Part shown: positions 34,582-47,022 of the stretch, piece by piece | How positions within the stretch are numbered: position 1 is the first letter of the stretch | Layout of the letters: each line of letters begins with the position of its first letter | DNA from: Synaphobranchus kaupii | Lineage: Eukaryota; Chordata; Actinopteri; Anguilliformes; Synaphobranchidae | Direction of reading: 5' to 3' | DNA length: 64,000 bases | Assembly (NCBI GenBank): GCA_029718625.1 | Contig: CM056376.1 | Span: 24,332,841 to 24,396,840, forward strand | Notes under the pieces: model-generated | The model's input: only the letters and a program-made list of their open reading frames with translations | Told to the model about the DNA's origin: nothing | The model's database searches: none | Translations under genes and position numbers: made by a program

Positions 34582-36112
34582 CACTACTCACAAAAAGTTA
34601 GGGATATTCGGCTTTCGGGTGAAATTTCAGGATGAACCTAAAATGCACTATAACCTTTACAGGTGAAATTAATTTGACCTTCTCTAAACTTTTGAATGCA
34701 CATGTCCAACTATTCAATGTTTCAGTACTTTTTGCACAACTTGCTGTTCTCTAACAAGGAGCTGAACGGCAAAATTCACAACAGGTGTTTGATCCATGAA
34801 TCGACCAATACATTTCCTGGTTCAATTAGAATTGGTATTTAAACAGTCCTCTTCATCATGCTGTTCACATTTTGACATCATGAGACCAAGACGACACCTA
34901 ACAATTGATCAACAGTACCTCGCCATTGCGAGGCTTCAAACAGGATGTTCTCAGAGGGAAGTGGCCACTGAGCTTAGAGTGTCACAGAGTGTCATCAGCA
35001 GGTTGCAACAGAGATACAGAGAGACTGGAAGAGTCACAGAAAGGCATAGAAGTGGACGTCCTTTGGCCACATCCCACACTGATGACCGCTTCATTGTGAA
35101 CAGTGCCCTGCGGAACCGGATGATGAATGCCACTCAACTCCAGGCACATTTAAGGGAGGTGAGAGGCACCCAAGTGTCACGTCAGACCATTCGAAACCGT
35201 TTACATCAGCGTGGTCTGCGTGCTAGACGACCTGCAAGGGTACCTGACCACACCACCAGGCACAGGCGTCATCGTCTTGCATGGGCCAGGGAGCATTTAC
35301 GCTGGACGAGGGACCAGTGGGCCTCAGTGCTGTTCTCTGATGAAAGTTGATTCACGTTGAGCAGAAATGATGGCCGCCAACGATGTTGGAGACGTCAAGG
35401 AGAGCGCTATGCATCAGCCACTGTTGTCACCAGACGACCCTTTGGTGGTGGCGGTGTTACAGTGTGGGCAGGTGTGTCTAGTCAATACAGAACTGCCCTA
35501 CACTTTGTGAATGGTACAGTGACAAGCCCATACTACCTTAATAACATCATTAATCCAGTCATTGTGCCCCTGCATGAACAACACAGGCCTAATTTCATCT
35601 TCATGGACGACAATGCTCCAGCTCATCGAGGTCGCATCATTAGGGAAAGGCTGCTGGAGACTGGGGTACCTCAAATGGAGTGGCCTGCACTTTCTCCAGA
35701 CCTGAATCCCATAGAAAACCTATGGGATCAGCTGACTCACCGTGTAGAGGCTCGTAACTCTGTACCCCAGAACCTCAATGACCTGAGGGCCGCCCTTCAA
35801 GAAGAGTGGGATGCCATGCCTCAGCAGACAATAAGTCGACTTGTGAACAGCATGAGACGTCGTTGTCAAGCTGTAATTGATGCTCAAGGGCACATGACAA
35901 GTTATTGAGACATTGACATTTTTGTTGTGGTATACCCACCACTGTTGTTGGCTTTTGTTTCAATAAATTGTTTGAGATGAGGAAATCACCATTGCATGCT
36001 TCTACTTAAATGCCCTACTTTCATGATACGTATAATATCACTGTAGCGTGAACTTACATTTTCCATAAATTTCACCCGAAAGCCAAATATCCCTAACTTT
36101 TTGTGAGTAGTG
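34582..36112 (+). mobile_element. Full-length Tc1-like transposon
   Basis: A 1531-bp element inserted at TA (34580-34581, 36113-36114). The inverted ends start CACTACTCACAAAAAGTTAG and agree over about 46 bases with only one or two differences. It contains a complete-length transposase gene interrupted by a single stop codon. This is the best-preserved transposon in the window and probably the youngest DNA element here. Confidence 0.95.
34880..35908 (+). pseudogene. Tc1-like transposase, one nonsense codon
   Basis: A 342-codon frame, the usual length for the family. I chose the start at MRPRRHLTIDQQ because the region upstream is non-coding leader. The N-terminal helix-turn-helix (CSQREVATELRVSQSVISRL) and a second DNA-binding subdomain (TQVSRQTIRNRLHQRG) are followed by a DD34E catalytic core. 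The catalytic residues are D154 in LFSDES, D244 in [11 protein letters not shown] and E279 in [12 protein letters not shown]. The frame is broken only by TGA at 35348-35350 (codon 157), three codons after D154. The following codon is TTC in the motif SRFTL of relatives, so the stop most likely replaced an arginine CGA through a CpG transition. Cut-and-paste activity would be lost. No frameshift was seen. Confidence 0.95.
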
Positions 36113-36114
36113 TA

Positions 36115-36640
36115 TACATTTATTATTGGTCCATTCCTATGTTTATGCACATAATGCATTTTCGGTTAAATGTTTACATTGCTGAATGTCATTGCAAAGG
36201 ACATCATAGCACCATTACTATGATGCTATGTGCTACATGACTCATAAGGGCTGTCAATCAAACTCCCACAGACTTCAGAGGAATCTGGTTGCTTGCGTCA
36301 TAGAACCAAGACGCTTGTCAAAATGTGAAATGTCAGGTTCAGTTCTGGGGATTGAACCTGCAGCCCTTGGGCTGTGTGCCCAGCTTCTTAAATACTACAA
36401 GAGCTGGGAAGTGGACACGAGCCGATCTTTTTCTCCAGAGCCCTCAAACTCCCAGAAACTGCCTGGACTCAGGATAACATGTTAATCCCAGCAGATGAAA
36501 CAGGGAAGAAGATTTTGCAGAATCTTCTTTTCATAAAAGCCGATACGACAGGAGGATCTCCTCCCAGATCAAGAAAACAAGAACAGGGAGAAAAAAAAAA
36601 ACTGCTTTATCCTTCTCACATACAAAAAAAAAAATCTTGA
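36115..36640. other. No gene recognised
   Basis: Unassigned sequence with an A-rich end (36586-36601 and 36625-36633). No motif was found in the short reading frame at 36228-36485. Confidence 0.5.
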
Positions 36641-36889
36641 CTGTGTCCGAATCAGAGCCCTATCTACTGCATCCTGTGTGCGAGCATACTGAGTATTGTT
36701 TACTACATACTGTTTAGTATGCAAAAAAATATATATATACTCCATAATATTATCAGAAATAAGTATATCATCCAGGGATTTTAAGTACACTACATTTAGA
36801 GAACATTTTGCCTACTTAACAGCTTTCTCATCCAGTGTACTCGACACGCATACTCAACAGTATGGAAGGGTGTTGATTCAGACACAGCC
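36641..36889. mobile_element. Non-autonomous DNA element, short copy
   Basis: Inverted ends: CTGTGTCCGAATCAGAGCCC on the left, and GGGCTGTGTCTGAATCA in reverse complement on the right. The internal AT repeat (TATATATATA) is flanked by CATACT-type motifs. Its two ends match those of the longer copy at 2099-2752 in opposite orientation. It is non-coding. Confidence 0.65.
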
Positions 36890-37088
36890 CTTGTCTTAAT
36901 GAACACTCAGTGTACTAGTTCATGCCTCAAATTTGAATTCATATGCTTTCTCCAGCAACAAGCTCAGTGATTGTTAATATGGTCAAGGACACGTTCCAAG
37001 GCCTGCAGCAAGCCTTTGACTCCTTTCTTCCTTCAAGAGTTTGTAAGTGTGGAAACACATGGTCTGACTCCTTGGGCAAATGAGTGCT

Positions 37089-37416
37089 TGTTACTGGCTG
37101 GTGGGGGAAGGACCCAAGCGCAGGCAGGAGTACAAAAAACCAAAGTTTAATGAAGGGCAAGGCAGCAATCCGTAGTACAAACAGGCAGGGGTCAGAACCG
37201 GGAAGGCACAGCAAAGGCACAAAAACAGAATCCAAAAATCAGGGTCATGAGAACACAGGCAGGGGTCGAAACCAGGGAGGCGAAAGAGGAACAAAAAGAA
37301 AACAAAACAAAGACAGAAAACAGAAATAAAACAACCACAGGTAAAGGACAAGGGATTAAAAAAACTCGGAAACAGATACTAGGGCAGGTACTCGGGAAAC
37401 TAGAAACACAAACACA

Positions 37417-37487
<71 letters not shown>

Positions 37488-38215
37488 GCAAATCAATGGT
37501 GAGGAACTTGCGAAGACAGATTGAAATAACAGGGTTTAAATACACAGGGAAGTAATGACACAAAAAGGAATCAAGTGTGGGTGGGAGGAGTAAGGAGCTA
37601 GACACAGGTGAACACAATAGGAAACAATAATACAATAACGAGGGGGAACAGAAGACACGGACTGGAATGCACGCAAACACATAGATAACACACGGCCTGG
37701 GATTAGCAGGTAGACAAATGCACAGCTCGGAGGGGAGGAACGCGAAAGTGGACACACGTGCAGAGAAAGCGAAATCAGATAGATACAGGGATAGGATAAC
37801 GAGGAGGGAAATGACAGCTGCAGGTAGAAACTCAAGATGAATTAGTAATTAGTAATGTTAGTAGCGAACTCTAAAACCCTAATGTTAGTAGGTTAGCTGG
37901 TTAGTATTATATACACGTTAGTTTATTAGCAGGTTAGTATTAAATCTAATCTAACAGTTAGTATGATTAGTACATTAGTATTTTATAAAAATATTAATAA
38001 AGCCAGAAGGAAGAAAACGAGATACGAAATACAGAGGAAACCCAAATGTTCCCAAAATCACCCGAATAGTGCAATGACAAAGACAGGGAGTGGAATCTCA
38101 GGAAACATGGAACGCGGACTGACAATCGCGAGGGTAATGCGGGAAAATGGGTAAAAGAAATCAGGAAAAATAATTACACAGACTAAACAGACAGACAAAT
38201 TACAGGATCCTGACA
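37089..38215 (-). mobile_element. Solo LTR with 5-bp target duplication and CA repeat
   Basis: 1127 bp, flanked by GTGCT on both sides (37084-37088 and 38216-38220). On the minus strand it starts TGTCAGGATCC and ends CAGCCAGTAACA. The 3' portion includes GCGCTTGGGTCC, similar in layout to the LTR at 29741-31056 but clearly a different subfamily. A (CA)n run of about 32 units lies at 37421-37484 inside it. No internal genes are present. Confidence 0.87.
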
Positions 38216-38220
38216 GTGCT

Positions 38221-38846
38221 AGATGCAGCAGAAGCTATGCCTTGAAAGTGAAGACAAGCTAATATTAACAATGGCTGTGGCATAGAGGGATCATTGTCAC
38301 TATAATTATTGTTTTGCTTTTGCGGGAATAATTCATTGAAATTATAGTGTGCCTTGCTGAAGGAAGCGGTTATGCAAATCTGCCAGCAATCTTGTACACT
38401 GCACCCTGGCACAATCCTAAGCTTTCCTTTCAGAAGCCTGCTGCAAACCTGACTCAGCAAAAAAAAAAAAAAAAAAATTCAAATAAAAAGAAAATTCAAA
38501 AATGCTTGGTAGGCTGCGTATTCTGTTGCATTGTGGCTGCTGATGTACCCTGTAACTGTCCTGTAGCATAATTAATGGACTAATGACGTGAGCTCCATTG
38601 TCCAATTATTTGTTTGTTTGCTTGTGGGGCCTGGGAGGGCTGGGGTTTCCAGAGCGCTATGAAGTCTGCGAGAAGAAAAACGGTGACATAGTGAGTGAGT
38701 TAATATCCAGCTTACTGCCAAGCCTCTGCTTTATCAGACTGGCAAGCCCCTGTCGTCACCGGGCAGAGCTGTAAAAGATGATAGTCTGCATCGACTGTGC
38801 AGGTGGTGTTGTTTACTGCTTCCTTTTATTAGATGGTAAAAAGGAT
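38221..38846. other. No gene recognised
   Basis: Unassigned. Contains a poly-A run at about 38460-38477. The texture of 38340-38700 is non-repetitive, but no coding motif is present. Confidence 0.45.
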
Positions 38847-38888
38847 ATATATATATTTATAGTATATATATATATATATATATATATA
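38847..38888. repeat. TA microsatellite
   Basis: Alternating TA sequence that served as the insertion target of the Tc1-like element starting at 38889. Confidence 0.85.
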
Positions 38889-39802
38889 CAGGGGGTGGAC
38901 AAAATATCAGAAACACCCCTGAAAAATGGCTTTAGCTTTGAAGCATCTAAACCACAATTACAAAAGCATCTACATAAGTGATTTATATTAATTTGAATGC
39001 TAATTAGCAGCATGTGTTTGCTTAAAAAATCTCTAACCAGCAGCACTTTGCGAGATAAGTCTCCAAAGCAAGATGAGGATACTAACAGAGTTCCAAAGGG
39101 GCCAAATAGTTGGTGCCCTAACAAAAACGGCTAAATTATTTAAGGTGAAGGGGAACAGTGTCAAAAATTATGACAACATATGCACAACACCAAAAAACAC
39201 CATCAGCTAAAAAGAACTGTGGCCGCAAGTCAAAGCTCTCCGACAAGGACAGATGGACAATTGGTAGGATAATTGCTAATAACTACAGCTCTAAGAATCA
39301 CCACAGAATTGAATCAATCCATATCTGAACTAGTCTCAACAAAAACACTACGTTGTGAGCTTCACAAAGCTGGTATTTATGGCAGGGCCGCCATTCGGAA
39401 ACCATTTGTATCCAAGGCTAATGCACAAAAACGTATAACATGGTGTAAGGAAAACAAAACATTTTTTCCCTAGTAATTTTTTACTCTTTTTAATACATCT
39501 GGACGGGTTTATGTTTGAAGAAAGCCTAAGGAGGCATTCAATTCACAAAGTCTGTTGCCAACTGTTAAGTATGGTGTCGGTTCTGTAATGATATGTGCAG
39601 CCATTTTATGGGACTCATTGGGTCCAATGATTGCTCTCCATGGATGTGTAACAGGCAAACAATATGAAGGTTGGATTTTTCTCATATTTTCAGTGTGAGA
39701 TTAAGCTAATTCACCATTCATTCATAAATTCACAACAGTGAATTTTTTATAACCCTTTTTACTCATCTTTATCAGGGGTGCCAATAATAGTAGAGGGCAC
39801 TG
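38889..39802 (+). mobile_element. Decayed Tc1-like transposon with mismatched ends
   Basis: A 914-bp unit between TA dinucleotides. The left end is CAGGGGGTGGACAAAATATC; the right end in reverse complement is CAGTGCCCTCTACTATTATT. These are ends of two different Tc1-like families. The interior has decayed transposase sequence in the plus orientation: RILTEFQRGQIVGAL near 39073, RAAIRKPFVSKANAQKRITW near 39390, and a later piece similar to [14 protein letters not shown] sequence near 39575. The catalytic DDN and DLNPIE motifs are absent, presumably deleted near 39670. Confidence 0.8.
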
Positions 39803-39804
39803 TA

Positions 39805-42800
39805 TATATAGGGTGCTGTGCGTGTTTGAATTTTGAATATAATATTTTCAATTCAATACTTAGTGTGATATATTAGCAAATATCGTATATTTAAAAGCTT
39901 GTGTTTATAACCACACAACTTTCGTAGCATATGTCATATTTTATTTCGCCATTTCCATTGGCCCATCATATGTTTTCCACATTTCTTCATGAAGGCCTAA
40001 ACTAACATTATTCAAAGCTTCCACATACGTTTATGATAAATAATCAGTTTGAAAGTGTATCATGAAACTACCACACAATGCTGACATACGGCAGGGTTTT
40101 CCAGAGCAAATGTACCATTTTACCGACATACCATTCCTCCCTGCTGTTCTGAAGAACTGAATGAATGACATTCCCCATTTACGAAATGCAGGCTTCCATG
40201 CCACCATCTCAAAACCACTGCAAGCATCTACTAAGAGCTCTCTTCTCATTCACAGGGGGCCGTGTTACTGCCTGTGGTGAAGGAAGTCATGTGACCTCCC
40301 CACTTTTTTTTTCCCTGAGGGACTAATTACACCACACATTTGTCCACTGGGCTGGCAAAGAGAGACACACAAGCAGAGACTGCATGCTGTGAAACACTCT
40401 CCCTTAACCGTATGCACTGCCCAAACATTTCTCCAGCGGTGCCAGCACAATTCTAAAAAGCACAGGTGTATCAAATCCAGCACACGCCAAGAGCTAAATT
40501 TGCTAAGTGCTGAAATCGTGGCCTCCTACAAAAAATGCACTGTGCCCTGGCTGAGAGCGTTGCCAAGAAACTTTTCTTTCCTGTCAGTTTTAATAAATTA
40601 CATACAGGCAGGTTTGACTGATGTAAAAATGGCAAAAGGAAACCTTCCACATGTGCAAATGAGTTTCCTGTAAGCAGCGGAGAGAACAAAGGTTATGTGT
40701 CATTCATGATTTTTTTTTTCTTATGCAGTACAAAGCACTCTATTGTATTGTCACACTGCAGAGAAATGGCCAGATTTGCAAAGGATTTGTAGGGGATTTA
40801 ACACAAACCTGACATCACATTTTAAGCATGATTATGTACAGTATCTATGATCTTTCCTTTATTTCTTGATAAGGTTAGTGGACAATAGAAGTATAGTAGC
40901 TTGTACTAGATAATAGTTATCAAGCAACTTCTAGAAGCATAATTATGATGTTGCCAGCTGATTTTCTTTATTTATTTATTTTTCACATCTCAGCACACAA
41001 GGTAAGCTCACACAGACTTGAGTCGGGGTAAGACATTGCAGGCCCCGAACCGACCAGCAGAGGTAGCTAGAGAGCAAAGAGACAAAATTCTGTTGTGTCT
41101 TTCTGTGTCACCTTTTAGTCTCCCAATTGACTAGGCTTTACCCTAAATATTAAAAATATGTGATCTCATTTTAGAGCCTGAGGTAAGTGAAAGTTTGTGA
41201 AGTTTAAAACCTGTATGGGAAGGTGCCATCAGAATTACCCACAAAAAATCTGAGATAAGGTTGTATAGTTTCTTACATTTTACAGTTACCCTACAAATGA
41301 CCCCACACAACATCTTTGTACACAAAGATGGTACAGGACTTTTGAAAATATAACATTATGTTTAGTGTGTGTTTACTATTTAATCACAACAAATTAGGAA
41401 AAAATATATAGTGTCAAGGTGAAAAAATAAGGTTAACTGGTTTTTAAGAGTTGTCAAACATTGAATCAGGTCAAATTGACTCAGAAGATAATATGTGGGT
41501 TAACAAAGGATCAGCCAGCTGGCATAAACAGGAGTAAGTGCAAGAGTTGAGATCTGACACACCTGATTGGGAGAAACTTCGCAAGGCCGGCCTGAAAGTA
41601 ACTAATTGTGTTTAGGTAGCACGTCTCTTTTATTAGACGACGTTTTCAATCCGAAACGTTGTCTAATAAAAGTGCAAAATGGAGTTTCAGTGTGCAGGCT
41701 CTAGGCTTTGTCATTGCGGATTTCCATAGCCCTGAACTTATGGTGATGTGAATATAACTATACTTATTTACTAGCAACTATATACAGACCATGAAGCTAC
41801 CACTGAGTCTGCCAAAATTACAAAATTACAGAATACATACATACAGTGTATTATTTAGGTATTATATCCATGCTATACATCATTAAAGTGAAGCACGTCT
41901 CACATAATTCTTAGAGTGCTGCTCATCCTTTGTGACACCCATAAGAAAATTTATGACAGTATCCACCCAAAAAGATAAGTTGTGTGACACTCCTAATAAA
42001 GATTGCCATATTTCAAGAGGGCTCCCCCTCCCTTATAGATAGCAGTTACCAAAAAAGTCTTGTAAAAATATTGCATAAATCCATCTTTTACTGTCTTTTC
42101 TTTCCTGATGGTTCTGTATGTATTAACTCCAGTGTTTTTCCATCCAGTCACCTTGACATCACACAAGAATATATTTTGAGATTGTACTTGTTCTTGTGTT
42201 GTTTTGAAAAATAAATGTTCTCCAAGAATTGCTGTCTCTATATCTTTTCTCTGACGCAACTGCATGCAACACTCAAATAAGATTACTGCACACAATAAAC
42301 TTGGTTCTAAAAAAAAACATACAAATACGCAAGTGTTCACTGTTTTTCAGTTTGGCAAGTTATTTTGGTGATTGCTGAATAAATCGAACTGTGCTACTGC
42401 AGAAATAAAGTACTGTAACACTTGTAGTAATGTGTTAAGTGAAAGACTAATATGGACTGAATCTGGGTCAGACTGTCTAACTGATATTCTTTGCAAATCC
42501 TTCTTGCAGCTCACGAATCAGAATTGCAGCATATGGAGGAATTTCAGCTGTAACTTTATTTCTCAATCCCGGTCCTGGAGGTCCACAATGTCAGCAAGGC
42601 CCTTAAACATATGATTTGCCTAGCTATTGTCTTTATTGAAACCATTAAAAATTATTGTAATGGTCATCTTTAAAACAGAGCTGGTATGCCTGTTGGATTG
42701 TTACGTCTCACGTTCACATCCCCATCAGCATGACTCCCGCCAATGGCCCTTAAAACAAGCGGATTTTAAAACAAGCGGAAAATATTACCCTATTTTGGGA

Positions 42801-42963
42801 ACTACTCATTCACTGAAAAAAGAGAAGGAGAAGGACAAAGTAGAAGGAGACTCAAAATAACTAAGGTTTCTGGGCTATAACATTCTACCTGCCCTTTTTA
42901 TTACTTTTCATAGTCACAGCAGCTCTACCCATGAGAAAAATAAATAGTATAATTGGGCATACT
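39805..42963. other. No gene recognised
   Basis: About 3 kb of unassigned AT-rich sequence. The part at 40200-40680 is non-repetitive and moderately GC-balanced. A short segment at 42563-42610 (CAATCCCGGTCCTGGAGGTC) looks like the end of a dispersed element. The hairpin at 41627-41672 is listed separately. Confidence 0.45.
41627..41672. repeat. 19-bp-arm hairpin
   Basis: CTTTTATTAGACGACGTTT pairs with its inverted copy at 41654-41672 with one mismatch, around an 8-base loop (TCAATCCG). Confidence 0.85.
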
Positions 42964-43194
42964 TTATGGGGTGCCAAATGTAAAGTAAAACACAACACGT
43001 TTTTTCTGTGTTTTTTTCTCAGATTTAGCATAAATGTAGCATTTTCCTAAGATTTATACTAAATGTGAGTTTTTTTTCCAAGATTTTACAGACATGCTAA
43101 ATAAACCTTTTAGTTGATATTTTCAGATTTAATTGATAAATCTCAAATAAGCATTTCCTAAATATATAACTTAAATGTTAAATCTGAGTTTTCA

Positions 43195-43792
43195 AAAATA
43201 AATATTTAAAAAAATAAATATTTATTTATATCTTAAATCTTGCGTTGTAAAATAAATATTTATTTATATCTTAAATCTTGCGTTGTAAAATAAATATTTA
43301 TTTATATCTTAAATCTTGCGTTGTAAAATAAATATTTATTTATATCTTAAATCTTGCGTTGTAAAATAAATATTTATTTATATCTTAAATCTTGCGTTGT
43401 AAAATAAATATTTATTTATATCTTAAATCTTGCGTTATAAAATAAATATTTATTTATATCTTAAATCTTGCGTTTTTATAAAACCAAGATTTAACATTTA
43501 AATAAATATTTATTTATATCTTAAATCTTGCGTTGTAAAATAAATATTTATTTATATCTTAAATCTTGCGTTTTTATAAAAACCAAGATTTAACATTTAA
43601 ATAAATATTTATTTATATCTTAAATCTTGCGTTCTAAAATAAATATTTATTTATATCTTAAATCTTGCGTTTTTATAAAAACCAAGATTTAACATTTAAA
43701 TAAATATTTATTTATATCTTAAATCTTGCGTTCTAAAATAAATATTTAGAAAAAAATAAATATTTATTTATATCTTAAATCTTGCGTTTGTA
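43195..43792 (+). repeat. 38-bp AT-rich array, left arm
   Basis: Thirteen copies of a motif ending CTTAAATCTTGCGTT, mostly spaced 38 bp apart. Some units are extended by a 22-23-bp insert with AACCAAGATTTAACATTT. The core AAATAAATATTTATTTA is itself palindromic, and AAATCTTG / CAAGATTT are complementary, so single strands can form many hairpins. The mirrored array in the right arm has exactly the same length. Confidence 0.93.
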
Positions 43793-45031
43793 AATTCAAC
43801 ATTTAGCTAAATCTAAATCTTTGTTTTAAATCTTTTGAAAGATATACTAATTAACCCCGCCCCTTGGTGACTGGTATCCAATGGAGGGAGGAGGGGAAAT
43901 AGCTGGCTTTAGTGATGGGGGTAATTGAGGGTCTTCTAGCGAAGTGTGAAACTTGACGTTAATTTCTATATTAATTCCTGTTTGACACACATTATTTACA
44001 TAACCTACACACAGATAGCATCTGTTATAATCATGTATGATGTCCAGAGAACTAACTAGATAGCATTTGGGCATATTGGTGTTTCCTTGACTGATTTCTT
44101 ATGGTGAAGTTGAATATTGACAGCCAGCCAAGCCAAACAACAAACTCGCAGCTTGATTCAATAGATGGTTAGTGACCTAGCTCGCTAACCTGTCTGTCGG
44201 TAATGTCATAAAATAGCAGGATTCTTGAAACAAACTCGAAACATTAAAACTACCCTTTGCACTTAGGTCGCTAGCTAACGTTACTTGAGATAGGAAGCGA
44301 ATTGACGTTGACAAACTGCATGGGGGCCAGCAGTCTGACACGACTGGTTAATATAGTCGCGAGTGTCTGGCTAGGAAGGGGTTCGCCTACTAATGTTATT
44401 ACACATTGATATGGTTACAATTGCCTAGAAATACAGACAATACTTCTGCAAACCTTGCGTCTCCGTCAAGCTAATACGGGACTCGGTTTGTTCCGTATTT
44501 TATCTTCTACTGAAATTTCTCAACAGGGGCACCAGAGGGCACTGGTGGACTTTAAGAGATGCTCATGCTGGGAGTCAAAAAAGAAAGGTCGAGAGGTGGG
44601 CTATCGTGTTATAGAATTCATATAATTTTTATTTTGAAAAACTGTACAGTCCATGTGTGTCAAATGGTGTAGGCACCGTGTGCCTCAGTAGGTCACTATA
44701 GCAGAAATCGCAGAACTTTCATAAACATTCTATTGTCGCGCTACATATACACTGTGGTCGTTGTCGTTCGCAAAAAGTATAAAGGCATTCCAGCGACAGT
44801 TTACACTCAGGGGACAATGGAGGAAGAAGCAGCTTTAATAGGCTAGCCTACATCTCATTATGACTTCTGCTTTACCCCTTTTTTTTCGGAGGCCTCTGAA
44901 ATAAAGTTTATAAATATCCATTTCGAGGGCACCGTATATTGTTTGGAATGTCATTCACTGCGTGTTTCATACACTTGTAGGATGTGGGTTTTGAACGAGG
45001 TAGCAAATAAAACGTTTGTAATTAAACCTCA

Positions 45032-45240
45032 ACATTACATTACAGTCATTTAGCAGACGCTTTTATCCAAAGCGACATACAATAAGTGCATACAGAAACG
45101 TCACTACAGAACAGATAAGACAAAGCACGTCCTTCCCATAACGTAGCAGCTATCCCTAGCAATGAACGTTGAATGTAGTTCACGGTAAGCTGTGGGTAAA
45201 TCAGCTATACTACACTTCTATTCTAAATACTATTATATAG
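45032..45240 (-). mobile_element. L2-type LINE or SINE 3' tail, left arm
   Basis: On the minus strand: CATTGCTAGGGATAGCTGCT and then GGATAAAAGCGTCTGC, then AAATGACTGTAATGTAATG. It matches the 3' end of the LINE at 32975-33996 in order and spacing. It was present before the arms were duplicated, because the right arm has the same copy. Confidence 0.85.
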
Positions 45241-45917
45241 GGATATAACATTGATGCAACTCATATTAAACGTTATTTAGTAGGAAAAGCACGCGGGCAT
45301 AGCCTACGTTAGGGATGTAAATAGCTAGCTACAAGACGGGACTCATTGGGGGAGCAGCCTACAATTCTCTAGTTAGAGAATGAGGTTCAAGAATGTGGAG
45401 TAGCCTATTTCACTCGCTATCAGAATGCCACGGATCAGATGGGCTGTCACTGAGTCTAATCACTAAATTTAATCTGGCAAATCTAAGTTAGCCTACTGTG
45501 AAAGCAAATAACTTTGCAATGCATTCAAAATTAATGTTACTGAATGGTGTGAAGTGAGCCTATAGCTACTGTAAAAATCAACAGCGCTCTTTCGTCATGT
45601 CCACTTGTTTATTCTCTTCAGCTTAATGTATCATGATAATTTTTTTATATCAAACTCAACATTTTTCCAAATTTTCGGGAATTGAGTCAATGTCCATTCG
45701 ATTTTTAGGCCTAAATTATCTGGTAAAGACAAAATATTTCAACGAATGACATAGGCTAGTAGGTGCGTTACTCTAAAAATGTGTAGTCTTTTCCCCCACT
45801 CCAAAAGTGACGTGGTTTATGTAAATTTATCTGAAACGCAAAGAAAATGTTGTTATTGTTAAATTTTTTTGGAATACCCAATAAAAGATAATTTTTTCTC
45901 CACTCGAAGCACGACCT

Positions 45918-46244
45918 GTGGGAGGCGAGGAACATCAAAGTCTATCAAAAAAAACAACAATAGACCTGGTCACTCTTCGGAAGAGAATACAAAACCTCCG
46001 CAGGGACGGCGTTATGGTGGACCTCAATAAATATAAAAGACTGACAAAAGAGAAATGGGGACGGGGGACGTGGACGACTGGAAAAAAACTTGATCATGTA
46101 GTCCACCCTCTAAAGACACACACAACCACATTTTACCGTTTTCATGGAAATGGAATAAATGACAATGTATTACATTTCAATCGGAATTCAATAGTGTTTA
46201 TTGTATTATTACACTTTATTATGATCATCATTATTATAGCTTGA
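45918..46244 (+). other. Conserved-in-both-arms reading frame, unknown
   Basis: A 108-codon frame, starting at a GTG rather than ATG, with a basic, charged first part (TLRKRIQNLRRDGVMVDLNK and KRLTKEKWGRG). The second part is low in information and ends in an isoleucine run. It is preceded by T-rich DNA ending in AAG, so the first part could be an exon starting after a splice acceptor near 45909. The identical copy in the right arm (51214-51540, minus strand) does not show selection, because the whole region is identical. I do not recognise the protein. Confidence 0.35.
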
Positions 46245-47022
46245 TGTAGGGACAGTGACCTTTTTTTTTACTAAAGGAATAAACTATAAAAGCACAGTAA
46301 AACGAATAGCATGCACAATAAAATAAAAGGACAAATATAGGACATTGAATTATTATGTTTTATATTAATAACCACGTTCTGCACTTTGTATTTTATAGGC
46401 TACCGCGTAATTATTGTGGGAGCCGCTAGGCTAACTTAAATGTTATAATACTGACAAACATCCAAAAATGCGACGCAGACGATATAAAATCGGTAAACAT
46501 TAAAACAAGCAAAATGACGGTGACATTGTTTTTCAACTCTATCCTTCACGTTGACAGATTATGATTTACTCTTGCAAACCACCGGTCCACAAAATGGTCA
46601 TAGCAACAAATTAAAGTAGACTAACCCTTGTCAAATTAAATATTTACTTGCAATTGTGATTCATGAATTCTGAAAAAGAGCATGCGGTGAGAGGAATGTC
46701 AGAAAGACAAAGAAAAACGAGAGAAATCGTTAATAACTGGTATTATCGCTAGCTGCTAGAAGCTGCCAGCTTGCGAGGTGGGAGCTGCCAGTGAGCTGCG
46801 AGGTGCGAGGTCTGCGAGCTCACAGCTGGCGCAGAAGGATTGTAACCGCTCTCCAGTGTTCTGTCCATAGTCACCGACACATCCACGCCTGCCTCCTGAA
46901 GTGTTTCTGATATTTCAGACAGGTGTTTGGAGGTAGCATAGCAATGCATCTCATCGGTGAAGCCCTCTTAATCATTCTGCATTGAAATTATGAAATAAGA
47001 ATAATATTTGAGTTCCACAACT

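Noticed and set aside
37192..37755. 187-codon frame rich in Cys-Val repeats
   Set aside because: It is the (CA)n microsatellite inside a solo LTR read on the opposite strand.
43195..43792. CRISPR-like array in the AT-rich repeats
   Set aside because: The units are contiguous 38-bp satellites with palindromic cores, not repeats separated by unique spacers, and the genome is eukaryotic.
43847..44074. 75-codon frame mirrored at 53384-53611
   Set aside because: Identity between arms reflects the inverted duplication, not protein conservation. No motif is present and the C-terminal part is low-complexity proline/serine.
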